A stretch of 64,000 nucleotides of DNA from Pontibacter rufus (GCF_015694705.1 NZ_JADQDR010000009.1:62001-126000); one strand, 5' to 3'. Counted from the first letter of the stretch, positions 29,912 through 40,311 are shown. Numbers and translations are program-made. The notes: generated by a model not told the origin, from the sequence alone.

Positions 29912-30955
29912 ATGGAAACCGTAAAGAAAAAGCCAAACAGAATCATTCCCATTATTCTGGGCATATTGCTCGTTGTCGGGGGTATTTTTGGTGTAAAAGA
30001 GTACCTGTACTATAGCAAGCACGAGGATACCGACGATGCACAGATAGATGCGGATATCAGCCCCGTGGTTACGCGCGTGGGCGGCTACGTAGATTCTATC
30101 ATGTTTGAGGAAAACGAACATGTTGAGGCAGGGCAGGTACTTGTAAAACTTGACCAGCGCGATTACCAGATAAAGCTGGAGCAGGCGCAGGCAGCACAGC
30201 AGGGCGCTTCGGCCGGCACCAATGTGGCGCAGGCGCAAATTAATACCACCATTGCCAATGCGTCTACGGCAAAGGCCAACGTGGTAGCAGCGCGCGTAAA
30301 GCTGCGCCAGGCTGAGCAGGATTATGCCCGCTACGCTAACCTGGTTAAAGACGGTTCGGTAACCCAGCAGCAGTTTGAGCAGGCGCTGGCGCAGCGCGAT
30401 GCCGCAAAGGCCGCCTATCAGGCTGCGCAGGATCAGTACAATGCCGCCACCAAGCAGATACAAACCACTAAATCGCAGCTGGCAGTATCAAACACTGGCG
30501 TAGACCAGAGCCAGGCCAATGTAGACTTTGCCAAACTACAACTGTCTTATACTACCATTAAGGCGCCGGTGAGCGGTATGGTTTCCAACAAAAACATACA
30601 GGTGGGCCAGCTGGTACAGCCAGGCCAGAAACTCTTCTCTATTGTGAATGACAGCAGCCTGTATATAACCGCTAACTTTAAAGAAACGCAGCTCGGAAAC
30701 CTGCACGAAGGCCAGCATGTGGACATTGAAGTAGATGCTTTTCCGGATGTGGAACTGGACGGTGTAATTTATAACTTTTCGCCGGCTACAGGCGCCAAGT
30801 TCTCGCTGCTGCCGCCGGACAACGCCACTGGTAACTTCGTGAAAGTGGTACAGCGCGTGCCCGTTAAAATCAAAATCAAGCCGAATAAAATCATGGATAA
30901 GCTGCGCCCGGGTATGAGCGTGAAAGTGTCTGTGCTTACCAAAGAAGACGCATAA
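29912..30955 (+). CDS. HlyD/EmrA-type membrane fusion protein
   Basis: A 347-residue periplasmic adaptor. A single N-terminal membrane helix (IIPIILGILLVVGGIFGV) is followed by the biotinyl-lipoyl-like half motif DADISPVVTRVGGYVDSIMFEENEHVEAGQVLVKLD, a long coiled-coil hairpin (about 80-200), the second half TIKAPVSGMVSNKNIQVGQLVQPGQ, and the beta-barrel part ending in LRPGMSVKVSV. It lies 9 nt after TolC and 2 nt before the MFS gene, and should bridge the two. Confidence 0.95.
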   Translation: METVKKKPNRIIPIILGILLVVGGIFGVKEYLYYSKHEDTDDAQIDADISPVVTRVGGYVDSIMFEENEHVEAGQVLVKLDQRDYQIKLEQAQAAQQGASAGTNVAQAQINTTIANASTAKANVVAARVKLRQAEQDYARYANLVKDGSVTQQQFEQALAQRDAAKAAYQAAQDQYNAATKQIQTTKSQLAVSNTGVDQSQANVDFAKLQLSYTTIKAPVSGMVSNKNIQVGQLVQPGQKLFSIVNDSSLYITANFKETQLGNLHEGQHVDIEVDAFPDVELDGVIYNFSPATGAKFSLLPPDNATGNFVKVVQRVPVKIKIKPNKIMDKLRPGMSVKVSVLTKEDA

Positions 30956-30957
30956 AG

Positions 30958-32505
30958 ATGGCGGAAACAGGTATAAAAAAATGGGTCATCACGATAACGG
31001 TGATTTCAGCCTCCCTGCTGGAGCTGATAGATACCACCATCGTGAACGTATCCATCCCCCAGATTCAGGGAAACCTGGGCGCCACGCTCGAAGACGTTGC
31101 CTGGCTCACCACGGGCTATGCCGTAGCAAACGTTATCATTTTGCCTATGTCGGGGTGGCTCGGCAGCTTTTTCGGCCGGAAGAACTACTTCCTGGGATCG
31201 ATTATTCTCTTCACCATTGCCTCCTTTCTGTGTGGTAATGCCACCAACCTGGATGAGTTGATTCTGTTCCGGATTTTACAGGGGGTAGCGGGTGGCGGAT
31301 TAATTTCTACGGCACAGGCCATACTTCTGGAAACATGGCCTCCTGAAGAGGTAGGCATTGCTACAGCCCTGTTTGGCCTCGGAGCCGTTTTCGGCCCGAC
31401 TATCGGGCCGACACTGGGTGGCTATATTACCGACAACTACTCCTGGCCCTGGATTTTCTACGTGAATATTCCGGTGGGAGCCGTAGCTGCCTTTGCAACG
31501 TATACTTTCATTAATGCAACACCTAAGACAGGCAGAGGCAAGCCGATTGACTGGTGGGGAATTATCCTGCTGGCCGTAGCTGTCGGAAGCCTGCAAACAT
31601 TGCTGGAGAAAGGCGAGTCCGAAGACTGGTTTGCCACAACTTATATTACCGTACTGGCGGTAGCTGCGGTTGTAGGCACGCTGCTGTTTATGTGGCGCGA
31701 AATGACCACTGAGTATCCGATCGTAAATTTCAAAATTATGCGGCACCGGAGCTTTTCGCTGGGTATGTTAACGTCCTTTGTGCTGGGCTTCGGTCTGTAT
31801 GGCTCCGTGTTTGTATTCCCGATATTCTGCCAGCAGTTATTGGGCTTTACGGGGCAGCAAACGGGACTTATCCTGCTCCCGGGGGGCCTGTGTACCATCG
31901 CCATGATGCCTTTTGTGGGTATTATGCTGAAACGCGGGGTGCCCGCACAGTTCATGGCCACGGCAGGTATGGTTTTGTTTTTTGTCTTCTCCTCAATGTT
32001 GAGTAAATCCACGCTGTCGTCCGGAACCGAAGATTTTTTCTGGCCGCTCGTCATCAGGGGTATCGGCATGTCTATGCTGTTCGTGCCGCTCACCACGCTG
32101 GCTATTCAGGATTTGAGAGGAAGTGAAATAGGACAGGGAACAGGCCTCAACAACATGATGCGCCAGCTGGGCGGTTCGTTTGGTATTGCCGCGCTCACCA
32201 CCCTGATTCACATCCGCCAAGGCTTGCACCGCAGCAATTTGCTTAGCAACATCAACGAGTATAATCCTGCTTTTGTGGAGCGTTTCCAGGGCATGGTGCA
32301 GAGCTTTGTGGCCAAAGGCTATACTTTTCTCGATGCGCAGGTGGCAGCTTATAAGGCAATGGAAGGAACGGTAATCAGGCAAACGCTCTTACTTACCTAT
32401 ACTGATATTTACTGGATATCAGGGATTATCATGCTTTGCGCCATTCCAATCGTATATCTGCAGAAGTTCAATAAAAATGCTAACGTGCCGGTTGACGTGC
32501 ATTGA
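30958..32505 (+). CDS. DHA2 family (EmrB-type) MFS drug transporter
   Basis: A 515-residue inner-membrane proton antiporter with about 14 helices. DHA2 signatures seen are LLELIDTTIVNVSIPQIQGNLGATLEDVAWL in helix 1, GWLGSFFGRKNYFL (motif A), and GAVFGPTIGPTLGGYI (motif C). It is the last gene of the TetR-TolC-EmrA-EmrB operon and is followed by a terminator. Substrates of such pumps are usually hydrophobic toxic compounds; the specific one here is not visible. Confidence 0.95.
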   Translation: MAETGIKKWVITITVISASLLELIDTTIVNVSIPQIQGNLGATLEDVAWLTTGYAVANVIILPMSGWLGSFFGRKNYFLGSIILFTIASFLCGNATNLDELILFRILQGVAGGGLISTAQAILLETWPPEEVGIATALFGLGAVFGPTIGPTLGGYITDNYSWPWIFYVNIPVGAVAAFATYTFINATPKTGRGKPIDWWGIILLAVAVGSLQTLLEKGESEDWFATTYITVLAVAAVVGTLLFMWREMTTEYPIVNFKIMRHRSFSLGMLTSFVLGFGLYGSVFVFPIFCQQLLGFTGQQTGLILLPGGLCTIAMMPFVGIMLKRGVPAQFMATAGMVLFFVFSSMLSKSTLSSGTEDFFWPLVIRGIGMSMLFVPLTTLAIQDLRGSEIGQGTGLNNMMRQLGGSFGIAALTTLIHIRQGLHRSNLLSNINEYNPAFVERFQGMVQSFVAKGYTFLDAQVAAYKAMEGTVIRQTLLLTYTDIYWISGIIMLCAIPIVYLQKFNKNANVPVDVH

Positions 32506-32548
32506 CGGGCTATACTTTCAGGTATACTTCAGGTTTATACTTTGTCAG

Positions 32549-32598
32549 AACACAAAATGCCCGCAGCTGGATTTTAGTTGTGGGCATTTTGTGTTTAT
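32549..32598 (+). terminator. terminator of the efflux operon
   Basis: A long stem AACACAAAATGCCCGCAGCT with its complement (32549-32568 with 32576-32595, two G-U pairs) lies about 45 nt after the MFS stop and is followed by TTAT. It is also nearly symmetric and could work on both strands. Confidence 0.7.
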
Positions 32599-32625
32599 AA
32601 TGGTTTTCGCCGTTTTGCGTTTAAA

Positions 32626-32763
32626 TTATAGGTAAACGTGTGCATCCTCATCCGAGAGATCGATGGCGACGTGTTCTGCTCTGTAAGTGCTGCTTAAGTA
32701 TATGTAGGCTGCAGCTCCGATTACCAGAAAGGCTGTGCCCACCAGGGCTAGGGAAAGTTTCAT
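32626..32763 (-). CDS. possible 45-residue single-pass membrane protein
   Basis: A short frame encodes MKLSLALVGTAFLVIGAAAYIYL followed by an acidic tail (SDEDAHVYL). The arrangement, one N-terminal hydrophobic helix and a charged tail, is typical of real small membrane proteins and unlikely in random spacer sequence. No relative is recognised. No promoter is clear. It lies alone between the efflux terminator and the palindromic repeat. Confidence 0.45.
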   Translation of the reverse strand: MKLSLALVGTAFLVIGAAAYIYLSSTYRAEHVAIDLSDEDAHVYL

Positions 32764-32929
32764 GCTGTATGCAACGTATGGTTGCACCTGTTTACGTTTA
32801 ATGCTGCCAAGTGTTTGCTAAAGACCACTGATGACCAGGCAACGTTTCAGCACAAGCACAAATGCTAAAATCCTTTTGGACGGCAAAGCTTTAAGATCTG
32901 CGTAGTTTCTGACTACGTGAGAGAAAATA

Positions 32930-32998
32930 TGCTGGTGCGAGCTTGCAGCTCGTATCTTCTTATATACAAAAGATACGAGCTGCAAGCTCGCACCAGCA
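32930..32998. repeat. 29-bp perfect inverted repeat (REP-like palindrome)
   Basis: Arms 32930-32958 and 32970-32998 are perfect reverse complements with an 11-nt loop. Each arm starts TGCTGGTGCGAGCTTGCAGC and itself contains the inner dyad CGAGC-TTGCA-GCTCG. A diverged relative with a long spacer occurs at 53159-53300. There is no coding content. Confidence 0.85.
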
Positions 32999-33013
32999 GA
33001 ATTAAATCTTTTA

Positions 33014-33052
33014 TAAACAAAAGGTCAGGCTAAATGCCTGACCTTTTGTTTA
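33014..33052 (-). terminator. terminator after icmF
   Basis: A perfect 17-bp stem (arms 33014-33030 and 33036-33052, AACAAAAGGTCAGGC and complement, 5-nt loop) lies 21 nt after the icmF stop on the minus strand; TTTTGTTTA in the second arm provides the T-rich run. Confidence 0.8.
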
Positions 33053-33073
33053 ATGCTATACTTATGAAAAAGA

Positions 33074-36000
33074 TTACATATTCCGTCTGTACTGGCCACC
33101 TACTTCGAACAATGCGTTCGTAATCTGGCCGAGCGAACAGTATTTCACCGTTTCCATCAGTTCCTCGAAAATGTTGCCGTTGTTGATGGCTACCTGTTGT
33201 AAGTGTTTCAGCAGCTCTGCCGATTTATCAGCATTACGCTCCTGCAGGCCGTGTACCATACTTATCTGGTATTGCTTTTCTTCTTCGGTAGCCCGGATAA
33301 CTTCTTTTGGAAGTACGGTAGGCGAACCGGTGGAGGATAGAAAGGTATTTACGCCAATAATCGGATATTCGCCATTATGTTTCAGTGTTTCGTAGTATAA
33401 ACTTTCCTCCTGAATTTTGCCGCGCTGGTACATGGTTTCCATAGCACCCAGCACACCGCCGCGCTCCGTAATTCGGTCAAACTCCAGCAATACCGCTTCT
33501 TCTACCAGGTCGGTTAGTTCTTCGATGATAAAGGAGCCCTGCAGCGGGTTCTCGTTTTTGGCTAAACCTAACTCGCGGTTAATGATCAGCTGAATTGCCA
33601 TGGCCCGGCGCACCGACGCTTCTGTAGGGGTGGTGATCGCCTCATCATAAGCATTGGTATGCAGTGAGTTACAGTTGTCGTAAATGGCATAGAGCGCCTG
33701 CAGCGTTGTGCGGATGTCATTAAAGTCGATTTCCTGTGCGTGCAGCGAACGCCCGGACGTCTGGATGTGGTACTTGAGCATCTGCGAGCGGGCATCGGCG
33801 CCATATTTCAGCTTCATGGCTTTCGCCCAGATTTTGCGTGCCACCCGGCCAATCACCGCATATTCCGGGTCGATGCCGTTGGAGAAGAAGAAGCTCAGGT
33901 TCGGCGCAAACTTGTTGATGTCCATACCGCGGCTCACATAATATTCCACAAACGTGAAGCCGTTTGCCAGCGTAAAGGCCAGCTGCGAAATAGGATTTGC
34001 ACCCGCCTCCGCAATATGGTAGCCCGAAATGGAAACCGAGTAGAAGTTACGGATGTTCTTGTTGATGAAGTAAGCCTGCACATCGCCCATCAGGCGCAGC
34101 GAAAACTCTGTAGAGAAAATACAGGTATTCTGCGCCTGGTCTTCTTTCAGGATATCGGCCTGCACCGTGCCGCGCACCGAAGCCAGCGTACGTGTTTTGA
34201 TCGGCTCGTATACATCGGCAGGCAGCACCATGTCGCCTGTCACCCCTAACAGCATTAACCCTAAGCCATCGTTGCCTTCCGGCAGTGGTCCCTGGTACGT
34301 TGGGCGCGCCGCACCTTTCTCCTGATAAATAGTATCAATTTTCCGGTTGATTTCATCCTCCAGGCCATGCTCCTTAATATACAGTTCGCATTGCTGGTCA
34401 ATGGCCGCGTTCATAAAAAAGCCTGTCAGGATAGCGGCGGGGCCGTTGATGGTCATGGAAACGGACGTCATCGGATCAGCCAGGTTGAAGCCCGAGTATA
34501 GTTTCTTGGCATTGTCGAGGCAGCAGATACTCACGCCCGAATTACCAATCTTGCCATAAATGTCCGGCCGGTAGTCCGGGTCTTCACCGTATAGTGTTAC
34601 CGAATCAAAGGCTGTAGACAAACGTTTAGCCGGCATGCCGAGGCTCACGTAATGGAAGCGGCGGTTGGTGCGTTCCGGTCCGCCTTCGCCGGCAAACATG
34701 CGCGTCGGGTCTTCGCCTTCGCGCTTGAACGGGAACACGCCAGCGGTATAAGGAAACTCGCCAGGCACATTTTCCTGCAGGTTCCACTGCAGTATATCGC
34801 CCCAGGCCTCATACCTGGGTGTGGCTACTTTGGGTATCTGCAAATGCGACAGCGACTCGGTATGCGTTTTTATCTTGAGTTTTTTGTCGCGCACTTTAAA
34901 AGTATAAAACTCATTTTTGTAAGCCTGTACTTTGTCTTTCCAGTTCTCGAGTATTTTACGGTTCTGGCCGTCCAGGTTCAGTTCAATTTCGGCATAGGCC
35001 TGCTCCAGTTGCTTTACCAGGCGGTCCTTGTCTTCCACAGCTATACTTTGCACCGCCTCTATAGACTTTCTGATGCCGTAGAGTTTCTGCGCCACTTCTG
35101 CCTGCTCTCTGCCCCACTTGTCGTAACTGCGGATGGTTTCGACAATTTCTGAAAGGTAGCGTGTGCGGGCAGGCGGAATGATATATACTTTCTCCGACAT
35201 CTCTTTCGAGGTTTTCAGGTGCGAGTCGAAGGCAAGGCCTGTTTTTTCGGAGATTTTGGCCATGAGGGCGCGGTACAACTGGTTCATGCCTGGGTCGTTA
35301 AACTGCGAGGCAATGGTGCCGAATACCGGAATATCTTCGTCGCTTACGTCCCAGATCTGGTGGTTGCGTTTGTACTGCTTCTTCACGTCACGCAGCGCGT
35401 CTAAAGCGCCGCGCTTGTCAAACTTATTGAGCGCAATCACATCAGCAAAGTCCAGCATGTCGATTTTCTCCAGCTGCGTGGCCGCGCCATATTCCGGCGT
35501 CATCACATACAGGCTGGTATCCGAGTGCTCAATAATTTCAGTATCAGACTGGCCGATACCGGAAGTCTCCAGAATAATCAAATCGAAATCCGCCGCTTTA
35601 ATAATATCCACGGCATCCTGCACATACTTGCTGAGGGCCAGGTTGCTCTGGCGCGTAGCCAGTGAGCGCATGTATACCCGTTCGTTAGAGATCGAGTTCA
35701 TCCGGATGCGGTCGCCCAGCAGCGCACCACCGGTTTTGCGCTTCGACGGATCTACCGAGATAATGGCAATCTTTTTATCAGGGAAATCAATCAGGAAACG
35801 GCGCACCAGTTCATCTACCAGCGAGGATTTGCCGGCGCCACCAGTGCCCGTAATACCCAGCACAGGTGTTGTTCGTTGTCCGTTGTTCGTTGATCGGTCG
35901 GCTTTGTAGCTGCCGATGATCTGCTCTTTTACTTTGGCGTATTCTTCCGGGAAGTTTTCGGCGGCTGAAATCAGGCGGGCAATGTCTCTGGGATTTTTCT

Positions 36001-36484
36001 CTTTCAGGTGTTTGGCCTCGCCGTTCAGGTTCTGGCCCGTCGGAAAGTCGCACTGCTGCAGCATGTCGTTAATCATACCCTGCAAACCCATCGCGCGGCC
36101 ATCGTCGGGGGAGTAGATGCGGGCGATGCCATACTGTTGCAGTTCCTCAATTTCTTCCGGAAGTATAACGCCGCCGCCGCCGCCAAACAGTTTGATGTGG
36201 CCACTGCCGCGCTCCTGCAGCAAATCATACATATACTTAAAGTACTCGATGTGGCCGCCCTGGTAGGAGGTAATGGCAATGGCCTGGGCATCTTCCTGAA
36301 TAGCGCAGTCCACGATTTCCTGCACCGAACGGTTGTGGCCCAGGTGAATTACCTCGGCGCCGGAAGCCTGAATAATGCGGCGCATGATGTTAATGGCTGC
36401 ATCGTGGCCGTCGAACAAAGAGGCGGCTGTTACAATACGGATATGGTTAACAGGCTTGTATGGTGCTACAGTAGTATAGGTCAT
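33074..36484 (-). CDS. icmF: fused isobutyryl-CoA mutase IcmF
   Basis: A 1136-residue adenosylcobalamin-dependent enzyme interconverting isobutyryl-CoA and n-butyryl-CoA (and related branched acyl-CoAs), with its chaperone built in. Domain order: B12-binding domain (about 12-145, [14 protein letters not shown] with His27 as the cobalt ligand, GGGGGVI), a MeaB/ArgK-type GTPase (P-loop GTGGAGKS at 213-220), then the mutase TIM barrel ([25 protein letters not shown]). The order B12-GTPase-mutase is diagnostic of IcmF rather than methylmalonyl-CoA mutase. The linker at residues 197-207 is encoded by a low-complexity repeat. It stands alone with its own terminator. Confidence 0.96.
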   Translation of the reverse strand: MTYTTVAPYKPVNHIRIVTAASLFDGHDAAINIMRRIIQASGAEVIHLGHNRSVQEIVDCAIQEDAQAIAITSYQGGHIEYFKYMYDLLQERGSGHIKLFGGGGGVILPEEIEELQQYGIARIYSPDDGRAMGLQGMINDMLQQCDFPTGQNLNGEAKHLKEKNPRDIARLISAAENFPEEYAKVKEQIIGSYKADRSTNNGQRTTPVLGITGTGGAGKSSLVDELVRRFLIDFPDKKIAIISVDPSKRKTGGALLGDRIRMNSISNERVYMRSLATRQSNLALSKYVQDAVDIIKAADFDLIILETSGIGQSDTEIIEHSDTSLYVMTPEYGAATQLEKIDMLDFADVIALNKFDKRGALDALRDVKKQYKRNHQIWDVSDEDIPVFGTIASQFNDPGMNQLYRALMAKISEKTGLAFDSHLKTSKEMSEKVYIIPPARTRYLSEIVETIRSYDKWGREQAEVAQKLYGIRKSIEAVQSIAVEDKDRLVKQLEQAYAEIELNLDGQNRKILENWKDKVQAYKNEFYTFKVRDKKLKIKTHTESLSHLQIPKVATPRYEAWGDILQWNLQENVPGEFPYTAGVFPFKREGEDPTRMFAGEGGPERTNRRFHYVSLGMPAKRLSTAFDSVTLYGEDPDYRPDIYGKIGNSGVSICCLDNAKKLYSGFNLADPMTSVSMTINGPAAILTGFFMNAAIDQQCELYIKEHGLEDEINRKIDTIYQEKGAARPTYQGPLPEGNDGLGLMLLGVTGDMVLPADVYEPIKTRTLASVRGTVQADILKEDQAQNTCIFSTEFSLRLMGDVQAYFINKNIRNFYSVSISGYHIAEAGANPISQLAFTLANGFTFVEYYVSRGMDINKFAPNLSFFFSNGIDPEYAVIGRVARKIWAKAMKLKYGADARSQMLKYHIQTSGRSLHAQEIDFNDIRTTLQALYAIYDNCNSLHTNAYDEAITTPTEASVRRAMAIQLIINRELGLAKNENPLQGSFIIEELTDLVEEAVLLEFDRITERGGVLGAMETMYQRGKIQEESLYYETLKHNGEYPIIGVNTFLSSTGSPTVLPKEVIRATEEEKQYQISMVHGLQERNADKSAELLKHLQQVAINNGNIFEELMETVKYCSLGQITNALFEVGGQYRRNM

Positions 36485-36647
36485 ATATACTTAACAGTAT
36501 TTTTTCGGTTTTGATGCGAAGATAGGACTTAGATTTTTAGGATTGCTGAAATCACAGGATTTTGGAGCGGCATTTCATTCCGGGAAAAGGAAGGCCTGCC
36601 CGGCATTTCCCCGTGAAGCTTCAAACCATAGCAGCCTCTACCCTGGC

Positions 36648-37199
36648 TCAGCTTTTCTCCATTTCTTCCTGCTTCTCTTCTACTTTGTCCAGTACTTTTT
36701 CAGGAGCCACATTTTTGGCCAGTTCATCAATCTCCGGATTATGAGATTCTGCAATATCCATTTTCGCCGCAATGGCCCGCACCAGTTTAATCAGCTGCGT
36801 TATTTCATGTTCCGACAGCAGGCTTACCTGCAAATCCAGTTCGGCACGTTTATCAGCTTGGGCTGACATGCGGTTCTGGCTTATCAGCACAAAAGTAGAG
36901 AGGAAAATAGCTTCTACCGAGGCAATCATACCCAGCACGACAAACGATTCGTCGAATGGCTTCAGGCCTAGCCAGCCCAGATTCCAGATGACCCAAACGC
37001 TGTAAAGCACCAGGTGTATGTAAACGTAAGCCATGCTGCCAGCAAAGCGTGTAATGCTATCGGCGACTTTATCCTGCGTCTTTCTTGCTTTATCTTCCTG
37101 CTTTTTGCGCTCCAGCAACGCCTCAATATTGCGCTCCACCACATGCGTCATTCTCCCGCGCTCGTCTGGCGCCATTCCATTCTGTTGCTTGTTTCTCAT
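36648..37199 (-). CDS. DUF1003 family membrane protein
   Basis: A 183-residue protein with two hydrophobic helices (about 57-77, YIHLVLYSVWVIWNLG; and 85-108, VVLGMIASVEAIFLSTFVLIS) followed by the conserved SQNRMSAQADKRAELDLQVSLLSEHE, a hallmark of DUF1003, and a charged coiled-coil tail. Function unknown. It is separated from icmF by about 160 nt. Confidence 0.9.
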   Translation of the reverse strand: MRNKQQNGMAPDERGRMTHVVERNIEALLERKKQEDKARKTQDKVADSITRFAGSMAYVYIHLVLYSVWVIWNLGWLGLKPFDESFVVLGMIASVEAIFLSTFVLISQNRMSAQADKRAELDLQVSLLSEHEITQLIKLVRAIAAKMDIAESHNPEIDELAKNVAPEKVLDKVEEKQEEMEKS

Positions 37200-37386
37200 A
37201 TAAGTTTTTATGTTGATGCCTTATACGAGAGGCATTCTGAAGGAGATAAGGTGAGCGAAAGGGATTATATAAGATTAAAATGAAGTATGATTCCCGGAAT
37301 AGCAAGTATAAAGTCTGCGGCTATTAAACTTTAGCAAGGCCTGGCTATCAGGCGATATAAAAATACCCGTTATACTTGTAGCGAGC

Positions 37387-37563
37387 CTATTTCTTAGTAC
37401 TTCTGATGGCGCCGTACAGCACCGGACTGAAAAATCTTAGGTTTTCCAGGATGCACGCCATGCTATAGAACTTATCTGGTTCTATTTCCGAATTCTCGGC
37501 CATGGCTGCCAACAAGGTGTCCAGCGTGTCTTTAAATTTATCGTCAAACTCTTCTTCTGTCAT
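37387..37563 (-). CDS. small acidic protein of 58 residues, unknown function
   Basis: The frame MTEEEFDDKFKDTLDTLLAA to GAIRSTKK is closed by ATG and TAG. It has a strongly acidic N-terminus, an amphipathic predicted helix and a basic C-terminus, with codon choice like the neighbouring genes. It fills an otherwise empty 570-nt gap between the DUF1003 gene and lepA. No family is recognised; soluble. Confidence 0.6.
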   Translation of the reverse strand: MTEEEFDDKFKDTLDTLLAAMAENSEIEPDKFYSMACILENLRFFSPVLYGAIRSTKK

Positions 37564-37712
37564 TTCTATTTCCTGATGAGATTAGCTATAGAACTAACCA
37601 TACTTATACTGATAAAATTTCACACAGAGCATTCTGTCAGTCCTGCAAAATGAAGTGCCTGCCCTATGCAGCAGCACGCCAGAGCAGGAACGTATTTATT
37701 GCAGGATATTTA

Positions 37713-37749
37713 AAATCTTCTTACATGATTAGAAGATTTCTTAACTTTG
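37713..37749 (+). promoter_or_regulatory. lepA promoter -7 box with a 9-bp inverted repeat
   Basis: TAACTTTG at 37742-37749 matches TAnnTTTG exactly and ends 18 nt above ATG 37768. Just upstream is a perfect inverted repeat AAATCTTCT (37713-37721), 9-nt spacer, AGAAGATTT (37731-37739), positioned where a repressor or activator could act. No clear -33 TTG is seen. Confidence 0.45.
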
Positions 37750-37767
37750 TTATTCGTATAGCTATTT

Positions 37768-39552
37768 ATGAAGAACATTCGCAATTTCTGCATCATTGCC
37801 CACATCGACCACGGGAAAAGTACCCTGGCCGACCGCCTGCTAGAGTTTACCTCTACGGTGGCCGAGCGCGAGATGCAAAACCAGCTGCTGGATAACATGG
37901 ATTTGGAGCGTGAGCGCGGCATTACCATCAAGAGCCACGCCATCCAGATGAATTTTCCTTACAAAGGAGAGAATTACGTGCTGAACCTGATCGACACACC
38001 CGGCCACGTAGACTTTTCTTATGAAGTATCCCGTTCCATTGCCGCCTGCGAAGGCGCTTTGCTCATCGTGGATGCCTCGCAGGGCATTGAGGCACAGACC
38101 ATTTCCAATTTATACCTGGCCATCGGCAACGACCTGGAGATTATCCCGGTGCTGAACAAGATAGACCTGCCGCACGCCATGCCCGAAGAGGTGTCGGACC
38201 AGATTATCGAGCTGATTGGCTGCGACAAAGAAGATATCATCCATGCATCGGGCAAAGCCGGCATTGGGATAGAAGAAATACTGAACGCCATCTGCGACCG
38301 CATACCCGCGCCAAAAGGCGATCCGGAAGCACCGCTGCAGGCGCTTATTTTCGACTCTGTTTTTAACTCCTATCGCGGCATCGAAGTATACTTCCGCATT
38401 TTTAACGGCACCCTGAAAAAAGGGGAGAAGGTGAAGTTCATCAACACTGGCAGAACCTATGAGGCGGATGAAATTGGGGTGCTGAAACTGAACCAGGAAG
38501 CGCGGAAAGAGATGGGCGCCGGTAATGTGGGCTACCTGATTTCAGGTATAAAAAACGCCAAAGAAGTTAAAGTTGGCGATACCATTACGCATGTAGAACG
38601 TCCGGGAGCCTCTATTCAGGGCTTTGAGGATGTGAAGCCGATGGTGTTTGCCGGAATTTACCCCGTAGAGACCAGCGAGTACGAGGAACTCCGTACCTCC
38701 ATGGAAAAGCTGCAGTTAAATGATGCCTCTCTGGTATGGGAGCCGGAAACATCTGCAGCGCTTGGCTTTGGTTTCCGTTGCGGTTTCCTGGGCATGCTGC
38801 ACATGGAAATTGTGCAGGAGCGCCTGGAACGCGAGTTCGACATGACAGTAATTACGACTGTGCCGAGCGTGCAGTTCCATGCCTATACCACCAAGGAAAA
38901 GATGATTAAGGTGAATGCGCCTTCCGAGATGCCTGAGCCGAATTACATCGACCACATCGAGGAGCCATTTATCAAAGCGCAGATTATCTCCAAATCAGAG
39001 TTCGTGGGCCCTATCATCACGCTGTGTATGGACAAGCGCGGCATTCTGAAGAACCAGACCTATCTGACCAGCGACCGCGTTGAGCTTTCGTTTGAAATGC
39101 CCCTGGCCGAGATCGTGTTTGATTTCTTTGACAAGCTAAAAACCATTTCGCGCGGGTATGCGTCGCTGGACTATGAACTGATTGGTTTCCGCCCGTCGAA
39201 CATGGTAAAGCTGGACATCATGCTGAACGGCGAGAAAGTGGATGCGCTGAGTGCCATTGTACACCGCGACAAAGCCTACGACTGGGGCAAGCGCCTCTGC
39301 GAGAAATTGCGTGAGTTGCTGCCGCGCCAGATGTTCGAAATTGCCATCCAGGCTGCTATCGGGCAGAAAATTATCTCCCGCGAGACGGTGAAAGCCATGC
39401 GTAAAAACGTGCTGGCCAAGTGTTATGGTGGCGATATTTCACGTAAACGCAAATTGCTGGAGAAGCAGAAAAAAGGTAAAAAACGCATGCGCCAGGTCGG
39501 CAACGTAGAAATTCCACAGGAAGCGTTTTTGGCCGTGTTGAAACTGGATTAA
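37768..39552 (+). CDS. lepA: elongation factor 4 (LepA) GTPase
   Basis: A 594-residue translational GTPase acting on ribosomes. The G1 motif is AHIDHGKST (11-19), with the switch region [15 protein letters not shown]3 DTPGHVDF and G4 NKID. The LepA-specific C-terminal domain ends with a lysine-rich region ([35 protein letters not shown]), as is standard. It is full length. It has a promoter-like box and a terminator of its own. Confidence 0.98.
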   Translation: MKNIRNFCIIAHIDHGKSTLADRLLEFTSTVAEREMQNQLLDNMDLERERGITIKSHAIQMNFPYKGENYVLNLIDTPGHVDFSYEVSRSIAACEGALLIVDASQGIEAQTISNLYLAIGNDLEIIPVLNKIDLPHAMPEEVSDQIIELIGCDKEDIIHASGKAGIGIEEILNAICDRIPAPKGDPEAPLQALIFDSVFNSYRGIEVYFRIFNGTLKKGEKVKFINTGRTYEADEIGVLKLNQEARKEMGAGNVGYLISGIKNAKEVKVGDTITHVERPGASIQGFEDVKPMVFAGIYPVETSEYEELRTSMEKLQLNDASLVWEPETSAALGFGFRCGFLGMLHMEIVQERLEREFDMTVITTVPSVQFHAYTTKEKMIKVNAPSEMPEPNYIDHIEEPFIKAQIISKSEFVGPIITLCMDKRGILKNQTYLTSDRVELSFEMPLAEIVFDFFDKLKTISRGYASLDYELIGFRPSNMVKLDIMLNGEKVDALSAIVHRDKAYDWGKRLCEKLRELLPRQMFEIAIQAAIGQKIISRETVKAMRKNVLAKCYGGDISRKRKLLEKQKKGKKRMRQVGNVEIPQEAFLAVLKLD

Positions 39553-39559
39553 AAAGTAT

Positions 39560-39602
39560 AACCAAGCCCTGATGTGCTGCAACATGTCGGGGCTTGGTTA
39601 TA
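39560..39602 (+). terminator. terminator after lepA
   Basis: AACCAAGCCC (39560-39569) pairs with GGGCTTGGTT (39590-39599), with extra pairing in the loop, followed by ATAC. It is 8 nt after the lepA stop and separates lepA from the DUF4160 gene. Confidence 0.65.
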
Positions 39603-39628
39603 CTATAAGATTGTAAAGCCAAATTTTG

Positions 39629-39892
39629 ATGCCTGAACTCAGTAGATTTTATGGAATTATCATTTATATGTTTGTCAAAGACCATAATCCACCGCACTTC
39701 CATGCAAAGTATGGTGAGTTTATTGGTGTAATTGATATTAGAACAGGCGAAATAATTGAAGGAGACTTGCCGAGAAGAGCCCTACGTTTAGTACAAGATT
39801 GGGCTGAACTACACAGAATAGAACTGATGGCAAACTGGGAAGCGGCACAGTCCGATAGTCCTGAGCTAAATAAAATAGAACCTTTAAGGTAA
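39629..39892 (+). CDS. DUF4160 domain protein
   Basis: An 87-residue protein. The family core is MPELSRFYGIIIYMFVKDHNPPHFHAKYGE, with the conserved HNPPHFHAKYG, followed by a GVIDIRTGEIIEGDLPRRALRLVQDW segment. ATG 39629 is the start (one codon after the first open TTG). The next gene, DUF2442, follows after 8 nt. Genes of these two families often occur side by side, and the pair has a predicted toxin-antitoxin-like character (my recollection, not proven). The base composition is more AT-rich than lepA and folD around it. Confidence 0.88.
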   Translation: MPELSRFYGIIIYMFVKDHNPPHFHAKYGEFIGVIDIRTGEIIEGDLPRRALRLVQDWAELHRIELMANWEAAQSDSPELNKIEPLR

Positions 39893-39900
39893 CCTTAGGA

Positions 39901-40179
39901 ATGATACATTTGATAGAAGAAATTTTAAGTGTTGACCCTTCCAAACTTACGCTACGATTTAATACGGGAGAAATAAGGCTTGTAGACTTAACTGCCAAAC
40001 TTCATGAATGGTCTTCCAATCCACAATCAAAGTTTGCTGAACTACAGAATTTTGAAAGCTTTAGAAAAGTAAGGTTAGACGAGAATTTTGGTTCGCTTGT
40101 TTGGGAAAACGGCATTGATTTATGTCCCGATGTACTTTATGGTTTAAGCACAGAAATAAATAAAAAAGACGTAGCCTAG
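39901..40179 (+). CDS. DUF2442 domain protein
   Basis: A 92-residue protein with the DUF2442 layout: IEEILSVDPSKLTLRFNTGEIRLVDLT, then FRKVRLDENFGSLVWENGIDLCPDVLYG. It is the second gene of a pair with DUF4160. Its function is unknown; it is small, soluble and AT-rich compared with the housekeeping genes on both sides, which suggests a transferred cassette between lepA and folD. Confidence 0.88.
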   Translation: MIHLIEEILSVDPSKLTLRFNTGEIRLVDLTAKLHEWSSNPQSKFAELQNFESFRKVRLDENFGSLVWENGIDLCPDVLYGLSTEINKKDVA

Positions 40180-40311
40180 AAGTATAGGTTCCCGCCGTAT
40201 GCTTTCTGTTATCACCGGCAAGCGAACGGCCGCTGAAGTATAAATTGCTGGTGAAAACACCAACAATGGCGGGAATTTTCAACTCATAACTTTCAACTCA
40301 TAATTCATAAA

